Shown here: piece by piece, positions 1 to 6,046 of the stretch
Numbering within the stretch: the stretch's first letter is position 1
Layout of the letters: each line of letters starts with the position of its first letter
DNA from: DATGFK01 sp040007395
GTDB taxonomy: Bacteria > Chloroflexota > Anaerolineae > Aggregatilineales > UBA2796
Direction of reading: 5' to 3'
NCBI GenBank assembly: GCA_040007395.1
Contig: JBDTVG010000271.1
Location: 1-6,522 of the forward strand
DNA: 6,522 nt
The notes under the pieces: model-generated
What the model was told of the DNA's origin: nothing
The model's input: the letters and a program-made list of their open reading frames with translations, nothing else
Database searches by the model: none
Position numbers and translations under genes: made by a program

Positions 1-1
1 G

Positions 2-15
2 AGCAAGCGCTTGCT
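2..15. repeat. 14-bp perfect palindrome at window edge
   Basis: AGCAAGC is followed directly by its reverse complement GCTTGCT. A spacer-less palindrome of this kind is more like a protein-binding site than an RNA hairpin. It lies at the very edge of the window, so its context (end of an upstream gene or intergenic) cannot be judged, and no function is assigned. Confidence 0.4.
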
Positions 16-73
16 TCATCGTCTTGCCCCGGCTTAATTTTCAAACACGCTCTAAGTAACTTTCTGCGATTCA

Positions 74-97
74 TAGGGGTGCGGTGCCGCGCCCCTA
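74..97. other. GC-rich hairpin without a T-run
   Basis: The segment TAGGGGTGCGG-TG-CCGCGCCCCTA forms an 11-bp stem with one T-G wobble and effectively a four-base loop. Neither strand shows a run of T after the stem, so it is not a classical intrinsic terminator. It lies downstream of the minus-strand gene ending at 167 and could help end or protect that transcript, or the transcript of a gene left of the window. The sequence does not decide between these. Confidence 0.45.
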
Positions 98-105
98 GCT
101 CAGAC

Positions 106-165
106 TTGATAGTGACGAATTCTCCATCCTTCATGACGGGATCAAATGGGGTCTTACACTATCAA
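106..165. repeat. 9-bp inverted repeat abutting the minus-strand stop codon
   Basis: TTGATAGTG at 106-114 is the exact reverse complement of CACTATCAA at 157-165, with 42 nt between. The right arm ends one base before the TAA stop of the minus-strand gene (169-167). In that gene's RNA the arms would form a long-looped stem directly after the stop codon. It could be a 3' end structure or the ends of a roughly 60-bp miniature element. No convincing target-site duplication flanks it and no T-run follows. Confidence 0.4.
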
Positions 166-166
166 A

Positions 167-592
167 TTACTTAGCGGATAGGTCGTCTACCTTATCGAGC
201 CAAGCAACAGCTTTCTCCATATCCGTGAAAACCATCATCCGTAAACCGAGATCAAACAGAATGTCCATAACAGGCATTAATGTTCCCGCGGCTATTAGTT
301 CTTCGGGTACGATCGCTGCCCAATATTTCCAGCCTGCTTTGATGGTTCTGGGTTGCCAATCATTGAATGACCATTCATTACCTTCTTTAGTCAAAGCGTC
401 ATTTTTGCGGTCATCAGAAAGCCATTTGGAAACCTTGTATTTCTGCAACGCATCCGTCCCAATATCGAGCGCTTCTTTAAACACCGGCAATTGTTCACTC
501 ATAGGTTGATGAATTGTGTGATATATCAACTTTTTATCAGGCCAGTATTCAACTGTGATGTATTTTGAATCATAAAGAACAATGTTTGACAT
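167..592 (-). CDS. Small STAS/SEC14-like (SpoIIAA-like) domain protein
   Basis: The gene encodes 141 residues with no signal peptide or membrane segment, so a soluble cytoplasmic protein is expected. The N-terminal segment (residues 4-29) reads as beta strands, with DSKYITVEYWPDKKLIY. A helix follows at 31-52, then the motif KWLSDDR (56-62), a Trp-rich patch (W74, W79, PR at 81-82), the strand WAAIVPEEL (91-99) and a C-terminal helix ending VFTDMEKAVAWLDKV (121-135). This order matches, from memory, the small bacterial STAS/SEC14-like families of unknown biochemical role. The start at 592 is chosen because AGGAG lies 8 nt upstream and the promoter -10 box lies at 629-624. A longer reading to 757 would begin upstream of the transcript. 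The gene is divergent from rpoC and appears monocistronic. GC is modest (sampled lines 37-48%). Family assignment is moderately sure; the function is unknown. Confidence 0.72.
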   Translation of the reverse strand: MSNIVLYDSKYITVEYWPDKKLIYHTIHQPMSEQLPVFKEALDIGTDALQKYKVSKWLSDDRKNDALTKEGNEWSFNDWQPRTIKAGWKYWAAIVPEELIAAGTLMPVMDILFDLGLRMMVFTDMEKAVAWLDKVDDLSAK

Positions 593-600
593 AATCAGTT

Positions 601-605
601 CTCCT
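601..605 (-). promoter_or_regulatory. Shine-Dalgarno AGGAG fixing the start of the 141-aa gene
   Basis: Read on the minus strand, AGGAG is followed by AACTGATT (8 nt) and then ATG at 592-590. No comparable site precedes the in-frame upstream ATG at 625-623, which also overlaps the -10 box. The shorter start is therefore the correct one. Confidence 0.8.
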
Positions 606-623
606 AATTTCTTGATGTCATTC

Positions 624-652
624 ATTATAGAACAATGGTGTAGGTCTGCAAA
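624..652 (-). promoter_or_regulatory. Promoter of the minus-strand STAS-like gene
   Basis: On the minus strand TTTGCA (652-647, 4 of 6 match to TTGACA) is followed by a 17-nt spacer and a perfect TATAAT (629-624). Transcription would start near 617, giving a leader of about 25 nt that contains the AGGAG site. This is a housekeeping sigma-70/SigA-type architecture. Confidence 0.7.
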
Positions 653-901
653 TGGGATCAAGACGGCCTCAGTGGCGATGTGCTGAATATGACAAACGTC
701 CGCCTTGAAGCGGCAGCCTGAAGCGCTGCATTGGCTTCGTTCCGGCGGCAAGCTCAACCAGTTGTCCGATTTGGATGGCCTTTATCTTTGGCTCGACGGC
801 ATTGCTGCTGTCCTTTCCATCGCCGCGCCCGTGGGTTTTGCTCACGCTAACTCGTTTCCCAAGCCCAAAGGCACTTGTGGCTAATCACCAAGATATTCTG
901 A
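653..901. other. Divergent intergenic region with a weak coding-like remnant
   Basis: This gap separates the promoters of the minus-strand gene and rpoC. I see no gene with a start codon and ribosome-binding site. The plus-strand frame running to the TAA at 882-884 is open from 693 and reads protein-like (GGKLNQLSDLDGLYLWLDG at 744-800, then a hydrophobic, Ala-rich stretch). It has no ATG; TTG at 705 is the earliest alternative start and has no Shine-Dalgarno before it. GC is higher here than in the neighbouring small gene. It may be the tail of a decayed gene or a chance open frame. Confidence 0.3.
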
Positions 902-929
902 TTGACATCGCGTTAAACTGCGTTATAAT
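902..929 (+). promoter_or_regulatory. Strong sigma-70-type promoter of rpoC
   Basis: A perfect -35 hexamer TTGACA (902-907) and a perfect -10 hexamer TATAAT (924-929) are separated by 16 nt. Both hexamers match the consensus at every position, which is rare and suits a highly expressed essential gene. The expected start of transcription is near 936, leaving an untranslated leader of about 200 nt before the GTG of rpoC. Confidence 0.8.
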
Positions 930-935
930 ACTATC

Positions 936-1134
936 TAATAAGATATGGCTGGTATTCGGTCCACACGTCAACATTTCAGCGTTGGAATAATCTTCCATGC
1001 GCTATTTTGGCGTTATTGTGGACTATTTTAGCCTCTAGCCAATTTTCCCGCTCGTTCTACAGAGTTACGAGTCAACCACCCAATGCAAAGTTTGATTAAA
1101 CCTTTCATTCGTACTAGCGCATAGGAGGAACGCC
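936..1134 (+). promoter_or_regulatory. Long structured leader of rpoC
   Basis: The leader contains nested inverted repeats. An outer 7-bp pair joins GTCCACA (959-965) to TGTGGAC (1017-1023). Inside it a hairpin pairs AGCG (978-981) with CGCT (1000-1003) and GGAA (984-987) with TTCC (993-996). A competing small stem CAAC (969-972) with GTTG (981-984) overlaps this hairpin. Beyond 1024 the leader is AT-rich, without obvious structure, down to the ribosome-binding site. I recognise no known riboswitch or ribosomal-protein leader. Regulation through this RNA is an inference from its length and pairing. Confidence 0.45.
1123..1128 (+). promoter_or_regulatory. Shine-Dalgarno AGGAGG deciding the GTG start of rpoC
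   Basis: AGGAGG lies 6 nt before the GTG at 1135-1137. The protein that follows begins in the normal place for beta-prime, with SALRISLASPEQIKSWSYGE shortly after the start, so the GTG start is well supported. Confidence 0.88.
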
Positions 1135-4100
1135 GTGGAGGCTAAGGATTTTAGCGCCCTACGCATCAGCCTGGCTTCGCCAGAGCAGATCAAGTCATGG
1201 TCATATGGTGAAGTCACCAAGCCAGAGACTATCAATTACCGTCGGCTGCGTCCTGAAAAAGATGGCCTATTCTGTGAGGCAATCTTTGGGCCGACCAAAG
1301 ACTGGCAGTGCTATTGCGGCAAGTATAAGAATGTCCGTTATAAGGGCATCATCTGCGACAAGTGCGGCGTAGAAGTTACCCGTACTTCGGTACGGCGCGA
1401 ACGCATGGGTCACATCGAACTGGCAGCCCCCGTCGCACACGTCTGGTATACCCGCCGTGTACCGAGCTATCTGGGGTTGCTGCTGGATGTAAGCCGCCGC
1501 AATCTGGATCGCGTGTTGTACTTTGCCCAGTATGTTATTACCACCGTTGACGAAGATGCCCGCCTCAAGTCACTTAAGCGCATCGAAGATGAATTTTCGC
1601 GGGTCGAAAACAGTTCCGGTGGCGACCTCGAAAACAAGATCGAGGCCATCAAGAGTTCGCGGGATGTTGACCTGAGCGAGTTTCAGGAACAGATCGACGA
1701 AATTCATAACCGCTACAACGAAGAACGGGATCGTCTGTCCGAAGACATCATGAAGGATGCCCAAAGCCTCCAGCGCCGTATCGAATCGATGCGGGGCCAG
1801 ACTTTGACCGAGCCGCTGTTGTTTGAAGCGGCAGGCGAAATGATTGCGGACAGTGGCGAATTGGTTCGCAATGAACTATTGAGCCGTGTTCAGCAGGCCG
1901 TGACCGCCCGTCTCAGCGAAATTCAGTCCGAGATCGAAGACCGCCGCCAGCAAGAACTTTCGCGGCTGGATCTTCAAGCTGACGAGCGCAGCACTGTTGC
2001 CGCCGACCAGATCGAAGTCCTGCAAGGCGAACGTCAGAACCGCATGGGCCGCGCCCGTTCGGGAGCCGTCGAGTCGCGTCAGGAGCTTCAGGGCTTGCAG
2101 GAACTAACCTTCCTCGGTGAGCCGCGTTACCGCGAACTGAAGGCACGTTACGGCAATGTCTTTAAGGCCGACATGGGCGCAGAAGCCTTTTATGAGATTC
2201 TGCGTAACATGGATCTGGACAAACTGGCTGTGGAGTTGTGGGACGAAGTACGGAATACCCGCTCCAAGCAGCGTAAGAAGAAAGCAACCAAGCGTCTACG
2301 TGTGGTGGAGAGCCTCCGCAAGAGCGAGAATCGCCCGGAGTGGATGATCCTCACCGTACTGCCCGTCATCCCGCCCGACCTGCGCCCAATGGTTCAGCTT
2401 GACGGTGGACGTTTTGCCACCTCGGACTTGAACGATCTGTATCGCCGGGTGATCAACCGTAATAACCGCCTCAAGCGGCTGCTGGAACTCGGCGCACCGG
2501 ACGTGATCGTGCGTAACGAGAAGCGTATGCTGCAAGAAGCCGTAGACAGCCTGATCGACAACAGCCAACGCGGCAAGGCACTCAGCCGTCGTGGTCGGCG
2601 TGAACTCAAGTCTTTGAGCGATATGCTCAAGGGTAAAAAGGGTCGTTTCCACCGTAACTTGCTCGGCAAGCGCGTGGACTATTCAGGCCGTTCGGTCATC
2701 GTGATCGGGCCGAAGCTCAAGCTACATCAGTGCGGTTTGCCGCGTATCATGGCGCTGGAACTGTACCGCCCGTTCGTGATCAGCAAGCTGGTTCAGTACA
2801 GCTACGCCAGCAATGTCAAGGGTGCCAAGCGCATCATTGAGCGCGAGAAGCCCGAAGTCTGGGAAGTTCTGGAAGAAGTGATCAAGGATCGTCCGGTGCT
2901 GCTCAATCGTGCGCCAACGCTGCACCGTTTGGGTATTCAGGCATTTGAGCCGCAGTTGGTGGAAGGTAAAGCCATCCAGATTCACCCGCTCGTCTGCTCG
3001 GCCTTCAATGCCGACTTCGACGGTGACCAGATGGCCGTTCATGTGCCGCTCTCGACCAAAGCCGTCGAGGAAGCCCGCAGCCTGATGCTCAGTACCCGTA
3101 ACTTGCTCAAGCCCGCCGATGGTCAGCCAATCGTTGGCCCCTCGAAGGACATGGTGCTGGGTAACTACTATCTGACGATGGACCCCACCGCCGATATTAT
3201 CTCGCTTCGCAGCCGTGCTGCATCGTTCCCGCATTGGGAAGACATCGCGGAAAAGGGTCTCAAGATCGGGGTAGCGTTCAATACCTCCGGTCAGCAATGG
3301 GTAGATCACAAGGAATTTTTCGTCGGCAACGAGGTCACGCTCTTTAACAAGACGGAACCTGCGCCCGTTGACGGCAAGAAGGTCAAAGCGACCCCTGCCG
3401 AAGTGAATCTATTCCAAGCATTGTTGGACGGCACGATTGACGTAGCAGTCTACAATGGCTACGAGTTCACGCAGTTAGCTCGCAAACGCAATGAATATGC
3501 CGACCTTCAGATCGCTAATCTGTTGGATCGTCGGCTGGTTTCCAGCATGGATGAGGTTGATTACCTGTATGCACTCGGCATTGTCGGCCTGCATACGCCG
3601 ATCCTGCTGGGTAACTACTACGATAATTTGCCAGCGCAGGAATACCCGGAGATCACGACCATAGGCCGTGCAATCTTCAATCGTATTTTGCCCGACGAAA
3701 TGCGCTTCGAGCAGGACACAATGGGTAAGAAGCAGTTGCAGAACTTGGTTGCCAAGTCGTATGCGCTGCTTGGTGGCGACCCAACGACTGAGATCGTAGA
3801 TGCGATCAAGAATCTGGGCTTCCACTACGCAACGATCTCTGGCACTACGATTGCGGTTTCCGACTTGACGGTTCCCGTTGAGCGTGAAGCAATTCTGGGG
3901 ACTGCCAGCGGTGAGATCGAACAGGCCGAGCGCGATTTCCGGCGCGGTCTGCTCACCGAAGACGAGCGTTATCAGAAGACAGTTGATACGTGGAACGAGG
4001 CCAAGAGTCAGCTTGGCGATGTGATCAAGGATACGCTGGACCCGTTCGGCCCTATCGCGATCATGGCGCTGTCTGGTTCGACCAAAGGTGGCTTCGGCCC

Positions 4101-5751
4101 GATCACCCAGCTATCGGGGATGCGCGGACTCATGGCTGACCCGTCAGGCCGTATCATCGACCTGCCGATCCGCAGTCACTTCCGCATGGGCCTAACCGCA
4201 CTGGAATACTTCATCTCGACGCACGGTGCGCGTAAAGGTCTGGCAGATACCGCCCTACGTACCGCTGACGCTGGTTATCTGACCCGCCGTTTGGTCGATG
4301 TGGCGCAGGACGTGATCGTGAACCGCATGGACTGCATGACTCAACAGGGTATCTGGGTTCGCAAGTCGGACAATATCGCTGGACAGGCGCTTCAAGAACG
4401 TATCGTTGGACGCTGTGCTGCCAGCGCACACTATCATCCGGCAACGGGTGAACTGATCGTTGATCGCAACGAAATGATCAGCGATGAAATCGCAGATGCG
4501 CTCGTTGACGCGGGGATCGAAGAAGTGTATGCCCGCAGCCCAATGAGCTGCGCGCTGATGCACGGCATCTGCGCCTACTGCTACGGACGCGATCTTGGAC
4601 GTGGCGCACTGGTCGAAATTGGCTCGGCAGTCGGTATCGTCGCTGCACAGTCTATCGGTGAGCCGGGTACACAGTTGACTCTGCGTACCTTCCACACTGG
4701 TGGTACGGCACAAGTCTCTGGCGACATCACCAGCGGTCTACCTCGCGTGGAAGAACTGTTCGAAGCCCGCAAGAAGCCAAAGGGCGAGGCGGTCATGACC
4801 GACATCGACGGCACACTACGGCTGACTAAAGTTGATGGCGTGCGTATCGCGACGGTCATCAACAGCGAAGTCTTCAGCGAACAGCATACCATTCCGGTAG
4901 ACTGGGAACTGATGGTCGAGGATGAACAGAGCATCAATGAAGGCCAGGTCTTGGCTCGTCAGGTGGATGCCGAGGATAACACGGTAGCGGTACTGGGAGC
5001 TAAGATGGGCGGCACTGTCCATTTGGAAGGCCATACCCTGTACATCCGTTACGAGAACCGCGAAGAACACGAGTATGATATTCCATCTAGCGCCCGCCTG
5101 ACTCCGCAAGCCTTTGATGGGGCGCATGTCATGGCTGGTCAGCAGTTGACCGAAGGCGCGAAGAACCCGCACCGCATTCTGCGTATTCAAGGCGCTGAAC
5201 CGTGCGAACTGTACTTGCTCGCCGAAGTGCAGGACGTGTATCGTAATCAGGGCGTAAACATCGCGGACAAGCACTTCGAGGTGATCATCCGCAAGATGCT
5301 CTCGAAGGTTCAGATCACTAAGAGTGGCGACAGCGAACTGCTGCCCGGTGAACTGATTGACCGCCTGATGCTGCTCTCTATGAATGAGAAACTGCTGGAT
5401 GAGGGTCTGGAACCCGCCGCTGGTGTACCAGTGCTGCTGGGTGTCACAAAGGCCGCACTCAGCACCGACAGCTTCCTGTCTGCGTCGAGCTTCCAGCACA
5501 CCATCAAGGTGTTGGCAGGAGCCGCGATTGAGGGCAAGGAAGACCGTCTGTACGGCCTGAAAGAAAACGTGATCATCGGTAAGCTGATCCCCGCCGGGAC
5601 AGGCTTCCATACCTATCGTGACCGCGAGTTGGTCGCACCCTCGACGACGCTAGAAAGTCAAGGGGCGCTCGACAAGGACGCAGAGGTCGATTACGACGCG
5701 ATGGCGGATACCCCAGACATCGGCGAAGGTAGCGAAGTCGCTGCACCCTGA
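1135..5751 (+). CDS. rpoC: DNA-directed RNA polymerase subunit beta' (RpoC)
   Basis: This is the catalytic largest subunit of RNA polymerase, which joins alpha2, beta and omega to polymerise RNA. In order: the N-terminal zinc ribbon has C59, C61, C74, C77; an E/R/Q-rich coiled-coil insertion spans about 138-325; the clamp helices and lid are near 420-475 (LDGGRFATSDLNDLYRRVIN); switch 2 is near 495-519; and the active-site NADFDGD is at 625-631, with D627, D629 and D631 binding Mg. The F-loop region is 980-1000 and the bridge helix about 1019-1058 (STHGARKGLADTALRTAD at 1028-1045). The second zinc site is C1067, C1139, C1146, C1149. The trigger loop (GEPGTQLTLRTFHTGG, 1175-1190) has no large insertion. 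A beta-rich jaw segment spans about 1221-1345, and the conserved C-terminal block is at 1434-1490 followed by an acidic tail. The length of 1538 exceeds B. subtilis (about 1200) mainly through the two insertions. It starts at GTG, ends with TGA plus a second in-frame TAG at 5755, and has no rpoB directly upstream. Confidence 0.99.
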   Translation: MEAKDFSALRISLASPEQIKSWSYGEVTKPETINYRRLRPEKDGLFCEAIFGPTKDWQCYCGKYKNVRYKGIICDKCGVEVTRTSVRRERMGHIELAAPVAHVWYTRRVPSYLGLLLDVSRRNLDRVLYFAQYVITTVDEDARLKSLKRIEDEFSRVENSSGGDLENKIEAIKSSRDVDLSEFQEQIDEIHNRYNEERDRLSEDIMKDAQSLQRRIESMRGQTLTEPLLFEAAGEMIADSGELVRNELLSRVQQAVTARLSEIQSEIEDRRQQELSRLDLQADERSTVAADQIEVLQGERQNRMGRARSGAVESRQELQGLQELTFLGEPRYRELKARYGNVFKADMGAEAFYEILRNMDLDKLAVELWDEVRNTRSKQRKKKATKRLRVVESLRKSENRPEWMILTVLPVIPPDLRPMVQLDGGRFATSDLNDLYRRVINRNNRLKRLLELGAPDVIVRNEKRMLQEAVDSLIDNSQRGKALSRRGRRELKSLSDMLKGKKGRFHRNLLGKRVDYSGRSVIVIGPKLKLHQCGLPRIMALELYRPFVISKLVQYSYASNVKGAKRIIEREKPEVWEVLEEVIKDRPVLLNRAPTLHRLGIQAFEPQLVEGKAIQIHPLVCSAFNADFDGDQMAVHVPLSTKAVEEARSLMLSTRNLLKPADGQPIVGPSKDMVLGNYYLTMDPTADIISLRSRAASFPHWEDIAEKGLKIGVAFNTSGQQWVDHKEFFVGNEVTLFNKTEPAPVDGKKVKATPAEVNLFQALLDGTIDVAVYNGYEFTQLARKRNEYADLQIANLLDRRLVSSMDEVDYLYALGIVGLHTPILLGNYYDNLPAQEYPEITTIGRAIFNRILPDEMRFEQDTMGKKQLQNLVAKSYALLGGDPTTEIVDAIKNLGFHYATISGTTIAVSDLTVPVEREAILGTASGEIEQAERDFRRGLLTEDERYQKTVDTWNEAKSQLGDVIKDTLDPFGPIAIMALSGSTKGGFGPITQLSGMRGLMADPSGRIIDLPIRSHFRMGLTALEYFISTHGARKGLADTALRTADAGYLTRRLVDVAQDVIVNRMDCMTQQGIWVRKSDNIAGQALQERIVGRCAASAHYHPATGELIVDRNEMISDEIADALVDAGIEEVYARSPMSCALMHGICAYCYGRDLGRGALVEIGSAVGIVAAQSIGEPGTQLTLRTFHTGGTAQVSGDITSGLPRVEELFEARKKPKGEAVMTDIDGTLRLTKVDGVRIATVINSEVFSEQHTIPVDWELMVEDEQSINEGQVLARQVDAEDNTVAVLGAKMGGTVHLEGHTLYIRYENREEHEYDIPSSARLTPQAFDGAHVMAGQQLTEGAKNPHRILRIQGAEPCELYLLAEVQDVYRNQGVNIADKHFEVIIRKMLSKVQITKSGDSELLPGELIDRLMLLSMNEKLLDEGLEPAAGVPVLLGVTKAALSTDSFLSASSFQHTIKVLAGAAIEGKEDRLYGLKENVIIGKLIPAGTGFHTYRDRELVAPSTTLESQGALDKDAEVDYDAMADTPDIGEGSEVAAP

Positions 5752-5779
5752 GTGTAGTACCTCGTTGTATTAGATAAAT

Positions 5780-5820
5780 TAAAAAACGCGGGATCTTGCC
5801 ACCAGATCCCGCGTTTTTTA
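5780..5820 (+). terminator. Intrinsic terminator of rpoC
   Basis: A 17-bp perfect stem (5780-5796 with 5804-5820) carries a 7-nt loop TGCCACC. The GC-rich core CGCGGGATCT/AGATCCCGCG is flanked by six A on the left and six T on the right. It begins 28 nt after the rpoC stop codon. The A-run upstream also makes it usable on the minus strand. Its core recurs at the right end of the window. Confidence 0.93.
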
Positions 5821-6046
5821 GTTTCATTACTTATCCTTGCATATTGCTGAAAAGTAAATTGTTTGCTTTAGTAACCGAATCAGGTCGAAATCACCAATTA
5901 AAGCCTATACTTGCACTAAAGGATAAATAAGCTTGCTCAATATCCCACAATGGGAAAATCGATAACACAAGGCACGCTTAACAGCGCGTCGTAACCGTTG
6001 CCTATTCAGTTTATAGGCTTCTCATTTTAATTTGGAGTAATCTCTG
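5821..6046 (+). promoter_or_regulatory. AT-rich upstream region with alternative RNA pairings
   Basis: This region separates the rpoC terminator from the orphan gene. No promoter matches consensus well; the best is TTGCTG (5844-5849), 17 nt, TTTAGT (5867-5872), which is weak. AAGCCTATA (5901-5909) is the exact reverse complement of TATAGGCTT (6012-6020). The same right arm can instead pair locally, GCCTAT (6000-6005) with ATAGGC (6013-6018), across a 7-nt loop. A small hairpin TCCCA-CAA-TGGGA sits at 5943-5955. The two mutually exclusive pairings end 13 nt before the GGAG at 6034-6037. A regulatory leader is possible but unproven. Confidence 0.35.

Noticed and set aside
91..115. TAGCTCAG resembling a tRNA D-arm
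   Set aside because: No matching acceptor stem, anticodon arm or T-arm (GTTCGA-type) follows, and the bases before it belong to a separate hairpin.
225..509. Plus-strand open frame opposite the STAS-like gene
   Set aside because: It is antisense to a gene with a promoter, ribosome-binding site and recognisable domain, and its own composition is not protein-like.
593..757. N-terminal extension of the minus-strand gene to an upstream ATG at 757
   Set aside because: The extension covers the -35 and -10 boxes, has no Shine-Dalgarno, and its residues look unlike the rest of the protein. The start at 592 has AGGAG 8 nt upstream.
775..990. 71-residue plus-strand open frame before rpoC
   Set aside because: It runs through the rpoC promoter, has no ribosome-binding site, and a different frame of the same region looks more protein-like.
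1091..1120. Second promoter just upstream of the rpoC ribosome-binding site (TTGATT, 17 nt, TAGCGC)
   Set aside because: The -10 candidate barely matches TATAAT, and a transcript from here would leave almost no leader before AGGAGG.
4045..4104. FGPI occurring twice in beta-prime (971-974 and 987-990) as a possible small duplication
   Set aside because: The four residues are encoded by partly different codons and the flanks do not match, so coincidence is the simpler reading.
4816..5610. 264-residue open frame on the minus strand inside rpoC
   Set aside because: It is a shadow of the strongly conserved rpoC reading frame. The same applies to the other long antisense frames such as 2722-3309 and 4255-4713.
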